Below, piece after piece: positions 17,096 through 25,627 of a stretch of DNA of 64,000 nt (position 1 is its first letter; each line of letters starts with the position of its first letter). The position numbers and the translations under genes were made by a program. The stretch is from positions 2,501 through 66,500 of the forward strand of contig NZ_WGLM01000004.1 in assembly GCF_016125575.1 (NCBI RefSeq). Direction: 5' to 3'. This stretch comes from Limimaricola sp. (GTDB lineage Bacteria > Pseudomonadota > Alphaproteobacteria > Rhodobacterales > Rhodobacteraceae). Under the pieces are notes generated by a model that did not search any database, was not told the DNA's origin, and saw only the letters and a list, made by a program, of their open reading frames with translations.

Positions 17096-18412
17096 ATGCG
17101 TTTACTTATCAAGGGTCTGGGGCTGGCTGCAGCGGTGGCGCTGGCTAGTCCAGCGGCTGCCGCAGGGCTCTGCGGCGGAATCGGGGATCACGGCCAGTGG
17201 ATCGGCGGCGCCGAGGCCGGGTCCGACATCACCACCGTCAGCGATTATCAGCAGCAGATGGCACTTGTGCTGGCCGACAGCACCTATGTTGCCCTGTTCA
17301 GCACCAGCGCACCCACCGATGTCCGGGTCGAGGCCGAGGGCCGCGGCGGCGGCAACCCCGCGATCACGCTTTACGATGCCTCCGGCGCGGTCATGCTGAC
17401 CGATGACGATTCGGGCGGCAACGGCTCCGCGCGGGGCGAAATGACGCTGCAGCCGGGCACCTACTGCCTCGAGATGCACAGCGTCAGCAACCAGCCGATG
17501 ACCGGTTTCGTCCGGGTCAGCCGTGGCGATCAGGAGGCGCTGACGACGGGTGCCAGCGACATGGGCAATACCGATCTTGGAAACAGCCAGCCCTCCGATC
17601 AAAGCAGCGACATGGGCACGGGAGACACCTCGTCCAGCGATGGGTCGAGCGACATGGCAGCGGGCGATGGCAGCTGCACCGATGCCACCAACGCCGCGGC
17701 ACTGGGCAACGGCCCGATCGATGGCCAGCTTGGTGACGGCGTGACCGGCAGCGCCAGTGCCGACGCGACACCCTTCTGGCGATTCACGCTTGATCAGCCA
17801 CAGGCAGTCACCATCACCGCCAAGAACGAAAATGCCGACCCTTCGATCACGCTTTACGATTCGACCGGTGGCTATCTTGCCGACAACGATGACTTTGACG
17901 GGTTGAACTCGCGCATCGACATGTCGTCGCCGCTGCCGGCAGGCAACTACTGCATCGCGGTGCAGGCACTGACCGACACGACGCTTCCGATCGACGTGAA
18001 GGTCGCGCGGTTCGATCCGGCCGAAGCGCTGCGCGCCAGCTATGACCGGGGCGAGGCTGCACCGCCGCTTGACGGCAGCTACCCCGTAACAGACCTGGGC
18101 CCGCTGGGAGCACGGATGCGGACCGACATCCGCAACACCGACAAGGCCGAGTGGTTCACCATCCGCATCTCGGAGCCGGGGATCATCACGATCGACGCGA
18201 TCTCGACTGATGGCAACGGCGATCCCTCGCTGGGCCTGTTCGACGATCTGGGCCGGACCGTCGCCAAGAACGACGACAACGGCAACAGCCTGGACGCGCA
18301 GATCATCGCCAAGGTCAATCCCGGCCTCTACATGATCGCGGTGCAGGATCTCAATGGCAGCGGTCAGGGCTTTACCCGCCTCGCGATGGAGCGGTTCGTG
18401 CCGGCGCAGTAA
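17096..18412 (+). CDS. Secreted protein with three PPC-like domains
   Basis: 438 aa. A Sec signal (LLIKGLGLAAAVALASPAAAAG) leads into three beta-sandwich repeats of the pre-peptidase C-terminal (PPC/DVUA0089) type at about 25-140, 200-305 and 325-435. Each carries the same core: NPAITLYDASG, DPSITLYDSTG, DPSLGLFDDLG, followed by a DDD/DND loop and (L)xxGxYxIxV. Repeats 1 and 2 are joined by a Ser/Asp/Gly linker with several DMG units (about 155-200). No enzyme domain is attached, though PPC domains usually accompany secreted proteases. It is likely extracellular or periplasmic and calcium-tolerant. It is convergent with the caspase-fold gene. Confidence 0.85.
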   Translation: MRLLIKGLGLAAAVALASPAAAAGLCGGIGDHGQWIGGAEAGSDITTVSDYQQQMALVLADSTYVALFSTSAPTDVRVEAEGRGGGNPAITLYDASGAVMLTDDDSGGNGSARGEMTLQPGTYCLEMHSVSNQPMTGFVRVSRGDQEALTTGASDMGNTDLGNSQPSDQSSDMGTGDTSSSDGSSDMAAGDGSCTDATNAAALGNGPIDGQLGDGVTGSASADATPFWRFTLDQPQAVTITAKNENADPSITLYDSTGGYLADNDDFDGLNSRIDMSSPLPAGNYCIAVQALTDTTLPIDVKVARFDPAEALRASYDRGEAAPPLDGSYPVTDLGPLGARMRTDIRNTDKAEWFTIRISEPGIITIDAISTDGNGDPSLGLFDDLGRTVAKNDDNGNSLDAQIIAKVNPGLYMIAVQDLNGSGQGFTRLAMERFVPAQ

Positions 18413-18438
18413 CCGCGCCAGCCATTCGTAACGACAGT

Positions 18439-18469
18439 CCGCCGCCCGGAAACACTCCGGGCGGCGGTT
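18439..18469. terminator. Strong hairpin between convergent genes
   Basis: A perfect 12-bp stem (CCGCCGCCCGGA / TCCGGGCGGCGG) with a 5-nt loop lies 26 nt after one stop and 7 nt from the other. Only short T tracts flank it, so a bidirectional terminator is likely but not certain. Confidence 0.6.
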
Positions 18470-18475
18470 CGCGTC

Positions 18476-20131
18476 TCAGCGGCCCGAAATGGGCAGACTG
18501 TCGGCCAGCAAGCGCACCATCATCGCCTCGCTCAGATAGCCGGTAACCGGCAGGTCGCGGGCCCGCTGGTAGCGGCGGATCGCGCGGCGCGTTGCATTGT
18601 CGAACCGGCCATCGACCGGGCCGGGGTTCAATCCCAGCTGCGTCAGTCGCGCCTCGACCAGCCGGGTTACGAAAGGCGTGAGATTCAGCGCGCGCTCGTC
18701 CGCGGCGGCCTGTTCCTGCGTAGCGGCGCCTGCGCTTTGCTGATTCAGCGCATCAATGCGGGCCTGCGCATCGGCCTGAAATGTGCCCTGCGGATAAAGC
18801 TGCAGGTAGTTGCGATAGGCCTCGACAGTGTCCGCCTGCCGCGCCTGCGCCCAGGCCACCTGCTCGTCATGCTGGGCCGATTGCTGTTTCTGCGCGTCGA
18901 TGCGCTCCAGCGCGGCAGTTGCCGTATCGGCGTAATTCCCGTCAGGATAGCGCGACAGATAGGCGCGATACCCCGCCTCGTCGCCCTTGGCACCGGTTTC
19001 TTCCCAGAAGGCACGGTCCTGCCGAGCCTCTTCCTGCCGCTTCTGCTCGGCTGCCGCCTCAAGTTCAGCCGCCTTGCGCGCCGCCTGCGCTTCGATCCGC
19101 GTCAGCTGGTCGGCAGTCAGATAGCTGGTCTGGCCAAAACCGTTATCCTGCTGCCAGTTGGCTATGGCGCGGCGGGTCCCCGGGCCAAAGATGCCGTCGA
19201 TCCCGCGCGTGTTGAAATCAAGAAGGGTCAGTTGGCGCTGGATCGCCCTGCGCTGGTCAGCGGTCAGGCCCAACGCCTCTTCGGCCAGCCGGTCGGCACG
19301 GTTGGGTTCGGCCATGATGCGCGTAATCGCGGCTTCTGCTTCGGCGGCGTGGCGGCCCATCGGGTAGCGGCCAAGGTAGTTGCGATACGCATCGGCGGTA
19401 TCAAGGCTTTTGGCCCCGTCCCACATCGTGTCGTCGGCGCGCGTATCTGTGGCGGGAGGCGTCGACGCAACGATGTCGGGCGGCATGAAGACGAACTGAT
19501 GCGGCAGAAATCCACTGGCGCTCAGACGCCGGTTGCCTGCGACCAGTTGGGCAATGTCCGCGCCCGGCTGCAACATCGGTCCGGTGACGAAGTCCGCGAC
19601 ATCGCGCGGCTCGCCGCTGACAACGGTGACGCCCTGCGGAATGTCGAGCGTACCAATTCCGTCATGCAGGAAGGCCCCACGAGGCCCGTCGGCCCCCGAA
19701 TCGGCGCCGAGCACCAGCAATGCCTCGCCCGGCGCTTCGGCCAGAACCCGCAGCACGCTTTCAACCGAGACTGCCGTTGCCCCCAGCGTCAGCAGGGCAG
19801 GGTCGGTGGCATCCGACGTCAGCAGCCATGTTCGCGTCCCGTCCGTGACGAAATGGCCCGACATCACCACCAGAAGTCGGCCAGACCCGTTGGCATCGCC
19901 AACAAAGGCCGTCAGCGCATCGGCGGTATTGCCGGCCCGGCCATTTTGCAGGGCGGAAACGGCAAATCCCAGCCGCGTCAGACGCGCTTGCGCCTGAACG
20001 ATATCGGCGGCGCGCGCGACACGTCCCAGCCGTCCATAGCTTTCGTTGCCAAGCAGCAGCGCAGAATCGCCGGCCAGCGCGGGCAGGGTGCTTAGCAGGG
20101 TCAGGGCGGTCGTCAGCATCAGCCGGCGCAT
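18476..20131 (-). CDS. Periplasmic caspase-fold protein without catalytic Cys, with two peptidoglycan-binding domains
   Basis: 551 aa. A Sec signal (MRRLMLTTALTLLSTLPALA) is followed by a caspase (C14)-like fold, about 22-240: ALLLGNESYGRL, then LLVVMSGHF with the dyad-type His93. The strand that should end in the nucleophile reads LLVLGADSGADG, and the mature protein contains no cysteine at all. Then come YLGRYPMGRHAAEAE-type repeats (three copies, about 255-480), a peptidoglycan_binding_1 domain (about 310-365), a Gln/Glu-rich coil, and a C-terminal PG-binding domain (LGLNPGPVDGRFDNATRRAI). The start is set by AAGGAG before MRRLML. It is probably a pseudo-enzyme of the cell envelope. Confidence 0.82.
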   Translation of the reverse strand: MRRLMLTTALTLLSTLPALAGDSALLLGNESYGRLGRVARAADIVQAQARLTRLGFAVSALQNGRAGNTADALTAFVGDANGSGRLLVVMSGHFVTDGTRTWLLTSDATDPALLTLGATAVSVESVLRVLAEAPGEALLVLGADSGADGPRGAFLHDGIGTLDIPQGVTVVSGEPRDVADFVTGPMLQPGADIAQLVAGNRRLSASGFLPHQFVFMPPDIVASTPPATDTRADDTMWDGAKSLDTADAYRNYLGRYPMGRHAAEAEAAITRIMAEPNRADRLAEEALGLTADQRRAIQRQLTLLDFNTRGIDGIFGPGTRRAIANWQQDNGFGQTSYLTADQLTRIEAQAARKAAELEAAAEQKRQEEARQDRAFWEETGAKGDEAGYRAYLSRYPDGNYADTATAALERIDAQKQQSAQHDEQVAWAQARQADTVEAYRNYLQLYPQGTFQADAQARIDALNQQSAGAATQEQAAADERALNLTPFVTRLVEARLTQLGLNPGPVDGRFDNATRRAIRRYQRARDLPVTGYLSEAMMVRLLADSLPISGR

Positions 20132-20256
20132 AGGCATTCTCCTTGTTTGGAACGCTGTCACGCTAGGGCCGCACGGCATTGATAATCAATAACGTGGGCC
20201 CGGGGATTGGCAGTGGCGGCCGCATCGACTAGGGCGAAAGGCAACGGAGGCTGGTC

Positions 20257-20901
20257 ATGGGCATCATCACGCTGGTCCGGCACGGACAGGCAAATTCGGC
20301 GGCGCAGGACGAGGCGGGATACGATCGCCTCTCCGATCTTGGACGCCAGCAGGCCGCATGGCTGGGCGAGTGGCTGCGCGCGCAGGGCGAACGGTTCGAT
20401 ACGGTGCTGTCAGGCAGTCTGACGCGGCACCGCCAGACCGCCACGGCGATGGGTCATGAAGCAGCGAAGATCGACCCACGCCTGAACGAGATGGATTACT
20501 TCAACCTCGGCCGCGCGCTTGAGAACGTGCACGGCGTGCCGATGCCCGGCCCCGAGGATTTCGCCACCCATGCCCCGCAGGTGATGGAGGCCTGGCACCG
20601 TGCCGAGATCATGGGCAACGAAACCTTCGCCGCCTTCGAGGCGCGGGTGACCTCCGTGCTGCAAGAGGCCGCGACGCCCGGGCGCCACGTCCTGTGCATC
20701 ACCTCGGGCGGGGTGATCGCGATGGTGGTGCGCCACCTGCTGGACCTCGATCCGCGGCGCATGGCGATGGTGACGTTGCCGATCCTGAACACCTCGGTTC
20801 ACCGGATTCACGTGTTCGACCACGGCACCATTCTGGCCGGGTTCAACGCCACGCCGCATCTCGACCGCGAGGATCGTTCTCATGCCCGCACCCATTTCTG
20901 A
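20257..20901 (+). CDS. Histidine phosphatase superfamily protein
   Basis: 214 aa. N-terminal ITLVRHGQAN holds the phospho-accepting RHG motif; DTVLSGSLTRHRQTA and the later HVLCITSGGVIAM complete the phosphoglycerate-mutase-like site, with NEMDYFNLG in the expected acid position. The substrate is not predictable. The gene overlaps the next one by 20 nt, which suggests a shared pathway or at least shared control. Confidence 0.9.
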   Translation: MGIITLVRHGQANSAAQDEAGYDRLSDLGRQQAAWLGEWLRAQGERFDTVLSGSLTRHRQTATAMGHEAAKIDPRLNEMDYFNLGRALENVHGVPMPGPEDFATHAPQVMEAWHRAEIMGNETFAAFEARVTSVLQEAATPGRHVLCITSGGVIAMVVRHLLDLDPRRMAMVTLPILNTSVHRIHVFDHGTILAGFNATPHLDREDRSHARTHF

Positions 20902-21952
20902 CAAACCCCACCTCTGGGTCCGCGCCGAACAGCGCACCCATGAAGAGCGGGTGGGGATCACACCCGATGGCGTGGCGCGCCTGCTGGCCGCGGGGTTCGC
21001 CGTGACGGTCGAGGAAAGCCGCCAGCGGGCGATTCCCATCGCGGCCTATCGCGCCACCGGCTGCGCCATCGCCCCCGAGGGGACCTGGCCCGAGGCGCCG
21101 CGGGACGCCATCATCTTCGGGCTGAAGGAACTGCCCGACAACGGCACGCCGCTGCCGCACCGGCACATCATGTTCGGCCACGCCTTCAAGGGCCAGCCGG
21201 CGGGGCAGCGCCTGCTGGCGCGGTTCCGCGCCGGGGGTGGTGCGCTTTACGATCTGGAATACCTGACCGACGAAGCCGGGCGGGTGGCCGCCTTCGGCTA
21301 CTGGGCCGGGTACGCGGGTGCCGCCGTGTCGGCGCTGGCCTGGGCCGCGCAGGCGCAAGGGGACATCGCCGCCCCGGTCAGCACCTATCCCGACGCCGAT
21401 GCGCTGGCCCGCGCGGTTTCCGCCGCGCTGGACGGCACGGGGCTGGCCCGGCCGGGGGCGCTGATCATCGGCGCATTGGGCCGGGTGGGCACGGGCGCGG
21501 CCGACCTTTGCACCGCGGTTGGCATCGCGCCCACCCGCTGGGACATGGCCGAGACGGCGCATGGCGGCCCCTTCCCCGAGGTGCTGGCGCACGGCATCTT
21601 CCTCAACTGCATCCTCGCCCGGCCCGGAACGCCCGTCTTCGTGCCGGCCGACGCGGTGACGGCACCGCGTGACCTGCGGGTGATCGGCGACATCGCCTGC
21701 GATCCCGACAGCGCCTTTTCGCCCGTGAAGGTCTATGACCGCGTCACGACATGGGATGCGCCGGTGCTGCGGGTGCATGACGCGCCGCCGCTCGACGTGA
21801 TGGCGATCGACAACCTGCCCTCGCTTCTGCCGCGCGAAAGTTCGGAGGATTTTGCGGGCCAGCTTCTGCCGCACCTGCTGGCTCTGGACAGGATCGACGC
21901 CGGTGTCTGGGGCCGGGCGCGTGCGGTCTTCGACGACTACACGGGCCGGTAA
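20882..21952 (+). CDS. Saccharopine dehydrogenase (Lys1-type, L-lysine-forming family)
   Basis: 356 aa. Lys1-type signatures: LWVRAEQRTHEERVGITPDG at the N-terminus (as in alanine and saccharopine dehydrogenases), IIFGLKELP, HIMFGHAFKGQ, and the Rossmann loop ALIIGALGRVGTGA, then NCILARPGTPVF and the C-terminal VMAIDNLPSLLPRESS. The enzyme interconverts saccharopine and lysine plus 2-oxoglutarate. No other lysine-catabolic gene lies nearby, so the physiological direction is open. Its 3' end overlaps the convergent DUF3775 gene by 16 nt. Confidence 0.88.
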   Translation: MPAPISDKPHLWVRAEQRTHEERVGITPDGVARLLAAGFAVTVEESRQRAIPIAAYRATGCAIAPEGTWPEAPRDAIIFGLKELPDNGTPLPHRHIMFGHAFKGQPAGQRLLARFRAGGGALYDLEYLTDEAGRVAAFGYWAGYAGAAVSALAWAAQAQGDIAAPVSTYPDADALARAVSAALDGTGLARPGALIIGALGRVGTGAADLCTAVGIAPTRWDMAETAHGGPFPEVLAHGIFLNCILARPGTPVFVPADAVTAPRDLRVIGDIACDPDSAFSPVKVYDRVTTWDAPVLRVHDAPPLDVMAIDNLPSLLPRESSEDFAGQLLPHLLALDRIDAGVWGRARAVFDDYTGR

Positions 21953-22260
21953 AGGTCGTCTTCAACGTCAGTCGGATCAAATCCCAAGGCTTCCAGCCCG
22001 GCTTCAAGATGGTCGGCCAGATGCGGCGATTGCTTGAGGTAAGACGCCGTCGCGGTCGTGGCCTCGTTGCGGGCGGTGCGGACCGCTTCTGCCAGTTCGT
22101 CGGCCTCGAAGGTGCCGCGCCCGATCCAGAAGAGCGCGACAAGGCTTGCCTGCTCTTCCTCGTTCAGCGCCTCGATGAAGGCGTCAAACTCGCGTTCGCC
22201 GCGGTCCTCGCGGGCGAGGATGATGATCTCGCCAACCTTGTCCGCCGAGATGTCCAGCAC
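21937..22260 (-). CDS. DUF3775 family protein
   Basis: 107 aa, starting at GTG behind GGGAGGGCAGGGC. The sequence LDISADKVGEIIILAREDRGER...FIEALNEEEQASLVALFWIGRG is typical of the DUF3775 family, small acidic cytoplasmic proteins common in alphaproteobacteria with no known function. The C-terminal residues FDPTDVEDDLYRPV lie in the overlap with the opposing gene, so both strands are coding there. Confidence 0.82.
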   Translation of the reverse strand: MLDISADKVGEIIILAREDRGEREFDAFIEALNEEEQASLVALFWIGRGTFEADELAEAVRTARNEATTATASYLKQSPHLADHLEAGLEALGFDPTDVEDDLYRPV

Positions 22261-22337
22261 GCCCTGCCCTCCCTGATCATTGTCGATGCTAGCACAGTCG
22301 CCGGGGACCGCGCATCAGGCATTGATCTGGCGCAAGC

Positions 22338-23084
22338 TCAGCGTCCGGCGAACAGGCGGTAATAGGCCCAGTCGGGCAGCAACTGGCTGCCCCGGAAGAG
22401 CAGCGAGAAGAGGGTGGGAAAGCTCTTCTTGAAACGCCCTGTGCGCATATGCGCAAGCATCTCGCGCGCGGCCGCCTCGGGTTCCATGATGAAGGGCATG
22501 GAAAAATCGTTCTTGTCGGTCAGCCGCGTGCGGATGAAGCCTGGGTTCACCAGCTGCACCCGGATGGCCGATCCCTTCAGATCCGCCTGCATCGATTCGG
22601 CCAGTGCCATCACCCCCGCCTTCGACGCGGCATAGCCGATGGCCCCCGGCAGCCCGCGAAAGCCCGAGAGCGAGCCGGTCAGCACGATATGCCCGTGCCC
22701 CTGCGCCAGCATCGGGCCAATGACGGCGCCCACCACGCGGCTTGCGCCGATGTAGTTGACCTCGGCCATCGCCTCGGCATGCGCGTTGTCCCAGTCCTGC
22801 GCCTTCATCGGCCAGTAGACCCCGGCGAGGTAGACCATCCCGTCGATCTGGCCCACCTCCTGCGCCGCGGCCTCGACGCTGGCGCGGTCGGTCACGTCCA
22901 CGGTGACGGCGAGCCCCGGACCGGGCAATTCGGTCACCAGTTCGTCCAGCCGGTCCTGCGTGCGGGCCGAGACGATCACCTCGGCGCCCGCGCGGCTCAT
23001 CTCCAGCGCCAGCGCGCGGCCCAGCCCCTCGCTTGCGCCGACAAGCCAGTAACGGCGGTCCTTGAGGCTGTGAAACGCGGCCAT
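22338..23084 (-). CDS. Short-chain dehydrogenase/reductase
   Basis: 248 aa, last gene of the operon diverging from rpoE-chrR. NAD(P) site YWLVGASEGLGRALA (a variant TGxxxGxG), catalytic TGSLSGFRGLPGAIGYAASKAG with Ser and Tyr-x3-Lys, then LVNPGFIRTRL. It corresponds in position to the SDR gene (RSP1087) of the R. sphaeroides RSP1087-1091 RpoE-dependent operon, as I recall it. The start lies one base after the DUF3833 stop. Confidence 0.9.
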   Translation of the reverse strand: MAAFHSLKDRRYWLVGASEGLGRALALEMSRAGAEVIVSARTQDRLDELVTELPGPGLAVTVDVTDRASVEAAAQEVGQIDGMVYLAGVYWPMKAQDWDNAHAEAMAEVNYIGASRVVGAVIGPMLAQGHGHIVLTGSLSGFRGLPGAIGYAASKAGVMALAESMQADLKGSAIRVQLVNPGFIRTRLTDKNDFSMPFIMEPEAAAREMLAHMRTGRFKKSFPTLFSLLFRGSQLLPDWAYYRLFAGR

Positions 23085-23085
23085 C

Positions 23086-23652
23086 TCAGGCGGCGTCGCG
23101 CGGGCGCATCGTGGCCACAAGCTCGGCCACCTTGATGCCGAACTTGCGGAACTGGCTGCGGTTCATGATCACACCGTTGGGCGTCAGATACATCCAGTCG
23201 GTGGTGTTCAGCACATGACCGCCCGCCTCCTCGGCCAACTTGATGCGGTAGTTCAGCAGCACGGCCGAGCCCTTCTGCCGGCCCCTGCCCACGCCCACCA
23301 CATCGGGCGCCTCGGCCTGAATCTCGCCGTCGTCGTTGACGGTCAGCTTCCATTGCCGGTTCTGCACCGCGCCGCTGTCATAGGTGAACACCTCGGTCAT
23401 GATGCCGACATTGCCCTGCCAGCTTGCCTCGAAATCGGCCACGAAGCGGGACGAGACGCGCCCCGTGGGGCCAAAGATCACACCTTCGCAGACGATGGGG
23501 CCGTTCAGCCTTTCGCGAATGTCGAAGGCCGGACCGCTGGCATAATCCTCGGGCTTTTGCGCCCAGAACGAGACATAGCGCGCCTGCACCAGCACTCCGG
23601 CCAGTGCCAGCACCGCGCCGATCAAGAGATACGGAAGGATCGCCATCATCAC
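23086..23652 (-). CDS. DUF3833 family protein
   Basis: 188 aa with an N-terminal hydrophobic anchor (ILPYLLIGAVLALAGVLVQARYVSF) and a conserved domain: FDIRERLNGPIVCEGVIFGPTGRVSSRFVADFEASW and NTTDWMYLTPNGVIMNRSQFRKFG. The function is unknown. Membership in an RpoE-type operon implies a role in the response to oxidised lipids or singlet oxygen, which is inference. It overlaps the MFS gene by ATGA. Confidence 0.85.
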   Translation of the reverse strand: MMMAILPYLLIGAVLALAGVLVQARYVSFWAQKPEDYASGPAFDIRERLNGPIVCEGVIFGPTGRVSSRFVADFEASWQGNVGIMTEVFTYDSGAVQNRQWKLTVNDDGEIQAEAPDVVGVGRGRQKGSAVLLNYRIKLAEEAGGHVLNTTDWMYLTPNGVIMNRSQFRKFGIKVAELVATMRPRDAA

Positions 23653-24875
23653 TCCTCCAACGGGGTGGCAACCAGAAGGCCGATCGCCACCAGTTTCAAC
23701 AACGACGGCACCAGCGCGTAAAGCACCGTCAACATGGTCTCGGCCGCGGCTGGCACATGGTCTGCGCCGGGCACGAAACCGGACCGTTCCAGCACCGGCA
23801 ACAACGCGACGGCGGCAAAGGCCAGCGTCAGCTTGTTAACCAGCGCCCAAAGGCCGAACCCCTGCCCCCCGATGGGCGAGATCGCGGCCATCCGCCGGGC
23901 GAACATCGCCGGCAGCAATGTCAGGTCGGCACCGATCGTGGCGCCGGACGCCAGGCAGATCAGCGCGAAAAGCCACACGTCGCCCCTGCCAAGAAAGAAG
24001 GTAAAGCCGAATGAGACGACGGCCAGCACCATCGCCCACAACAGCGTGGCCTTCGCCCCCCGCGCCCGCGCCAGCGCACCCCAGACCGGCGACGACACCG
24101 CGGCGGCAAGAAAGAACAGCACCAGCAGCGGCCCCTCCCACCCCGGCGCGCCCAGCCGGGCCTGCACGAAAAACAGAAACAGGGTCGAGGACACCGCCAG
24201 CGGCGTCGCGTTCACCAGCGCCAGGATCAACAGCCGCCGCGCCACAGGGTCGGACACGATGACGCGCATCGGTGTCGGCTCGACCGTGCCGCCGGGCCGC
24301 CATTCCGGCCACATTGCCAGCGTCGCCAACAGCACCGCGGCGGCAAAGCCCCATGCAAACGTGGAGAACGGCGCCCCGACATGGCCCATCAGCAGCGTCG
24401 GCGCCACCGCGGCGATGCAGACACCCAGAAGCGAGCCGGTTTCGCGCCATGTCGCCAGCCGGGTGTGCCCCGATGCGTGCGGCCCGGCCTTGGCAATGCC
24501 CTGCGCATAGAAATTGATGCTGAGAAAGCTGAAGCCCGTGAACAGGCCGGTCACCATCAGCGCAAACCACAAGGCGGGTGTGATCGGCGGCGCGACGGCG
24601 AACAGCCCCAGCATCGAGGCCGCCATCAGCAGCGCCCCAAGCGCCACCGCGGGCGCCTTGGACCGGCGCAGCCGTTCGGCGATCCAGCCCAGTGCAGGGT
24701 CTTGGCCCACGTCGATCAGCCGCAACGCGAACAGGATCGCGCCAAGGCTGGTCAGGCTGATGCCGTAGGTCTCGGCATAGTAGGTCGGCGCGTATATGTA
24801 GATCGGCAGCCCCGCCGCCGAGGTGACGGCCGCGAAAAGCGTATAGGCCGGAAGCCGTTCCGACCACGCTGTCAC
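23649..24875 (-). CDS. MFS transporter of the GPH (sugar:cation symporter-like) type
   Basis: 408 aa with about twelve hydrophobic helices. The early motif IDVGQDPALGWIAERLRRSKAP fits the MelB/GPH group. The start is GTG, not the frame's earlier codons: AGGAGATCAGCCA precedes it and the GTG overlaps the DUF1365 stop as GTGA. Cargo is unknown. The operon's link to membrane lipid oxidation makes a lipid-derived substrate possible but unproven. Confidence 0.86.
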   Translation of the reverse strand: MTAWSERLPAYTLFAAVTSAAGLPIYIYAPTYYAETYGISLTSLGAILFALRLIDVGQDPALGWIAERLRRSKAPAVALGALLMAASMLGLFAVAPPITPALWFALMVTGLFTGFSFLSINFYAQGIAKAGPHASGHTRLATWRETGSLLGVCIAAVAPTLLMGHVGAPFSTFAWGFAAAVLLATLAMWPEWRPGGTVEPTPMRVIVSDPVARRLLILALVNATPLAVSSTLFLFFVQARLGAPGWEGPLLVLFFLAAAVSSPVWGALARARGAKATLLWAMVLAVVSFGFTFFLGRGDVWLFALICLASGATIGADLTLLPAMFARRMAAISPIGGQGFGLWALVNKLTLAFAAVALLPVLERSGFVPGADHVPAAAETMLTVLYALVPSLLKLVAIGLLVATPLEE

Positions 24876-25627
24876 TGGCTGATCTCCTGCACCGGCGGTT
24901 CGGGGCGCGGGCGATAGCTGGCGCCCTTCCACCACAGCTTCAGCGCCTGCCAGTGGATCAGCGCCAGCACCCGGCGCGACCCCAGCGGACGGCGCAATGC
25001 GGCACGCAAGATGCCCGCGTTGGTCAGCGGCCGGCGCGGCCCGGTCAGCGTGGCGATCAGCCCGCCATTGCCGCGCGCATAGTCGATCCAGATACCGATG
25101 CTCTCGGGCGTGATGTCGAAGCGGAACGTGTAATCGCCCTCGACCGGCTGGAACGGCGAGACATGAAAGATCTTCGTGGCGCGGATCGTATCGGCCTTGG
25201 TGATCTCGCGCAGATCGTCATGGCGGCACAGGTAGGAATGCCGATCGCCGAAGGTATTGGTGACTTCGGCGATCACCGCGCGCAGAACGCCGTCCGCATC
25301 ATGGCACAGCCAGAAACTGACCGGATTGAAGACGTGGCCCCAGATTCGGGGCTGCGCCAGCAAATCAATCCGCCCCGGCAGATCAACGCCATTTGCGGCA
25401 AGAACCTCGCGCACCCATTCGGCACTTCGGCCCTTGTGCGGCGCACCGCCATGATCGGAATCATGCAGCGAGAACAGGCGCCGGCCGTTGCGCGAAAAAA
25501 GCCACGGCGCGGGCTGCGCTGCCTCGGCATCAAGCAACACGTAGTCTATCGAGTAGCGGAAGGCGTTCTTCGTCGCCCCGCGCCGCCCGTGATAGGTCTG
25601 CGCAGCAATGTGCTCGACCGGTTTCAT
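24872..25627 (-). CDS. DUF1365 family protein (RSP1090-like)
   Basis: 251 aa. DUF1365 hallmarks: HIAAQTYHGRRGATKNAFRY at the start, LFSLHDSDHGG, IWGHVFNPVSFWLCHD, EVTNTFGDRHSYLC and FHVSPFQPVEGDYTF. The R. sphaeroides counterpart, RSP1090, has been reported as needed for singlet-oxygen-triggered loss of ChrR. DUF1365 proteins are regularly next to flavin amine oxidases acting on fatty acids. It overlaps its neighbours by four bases on each side. Confidence 0.88.
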   Translation of the reverse strand: MKPVEHIAAQTYHGRRGATKNAFRYSIDYVLLDAEAAQPAPWLFSRNGRRLFSLHDSDHGGAPHKGRSAEWVREVLAANGVDLPGRIDLLAQPRIWGHVFNPVSFWLCHDADGVLRAVIAEVTNTFGDRHSYLCRHDDLREITKADTIRATKIFHVSPFQPVEGDYTFRFDITPESIGIWIDYARGNGGLIATLTGPRRPLTNAGILRAALRRPLGSRRVLALIHWQALKLWWKGASYRPRPEPPVQEISQ

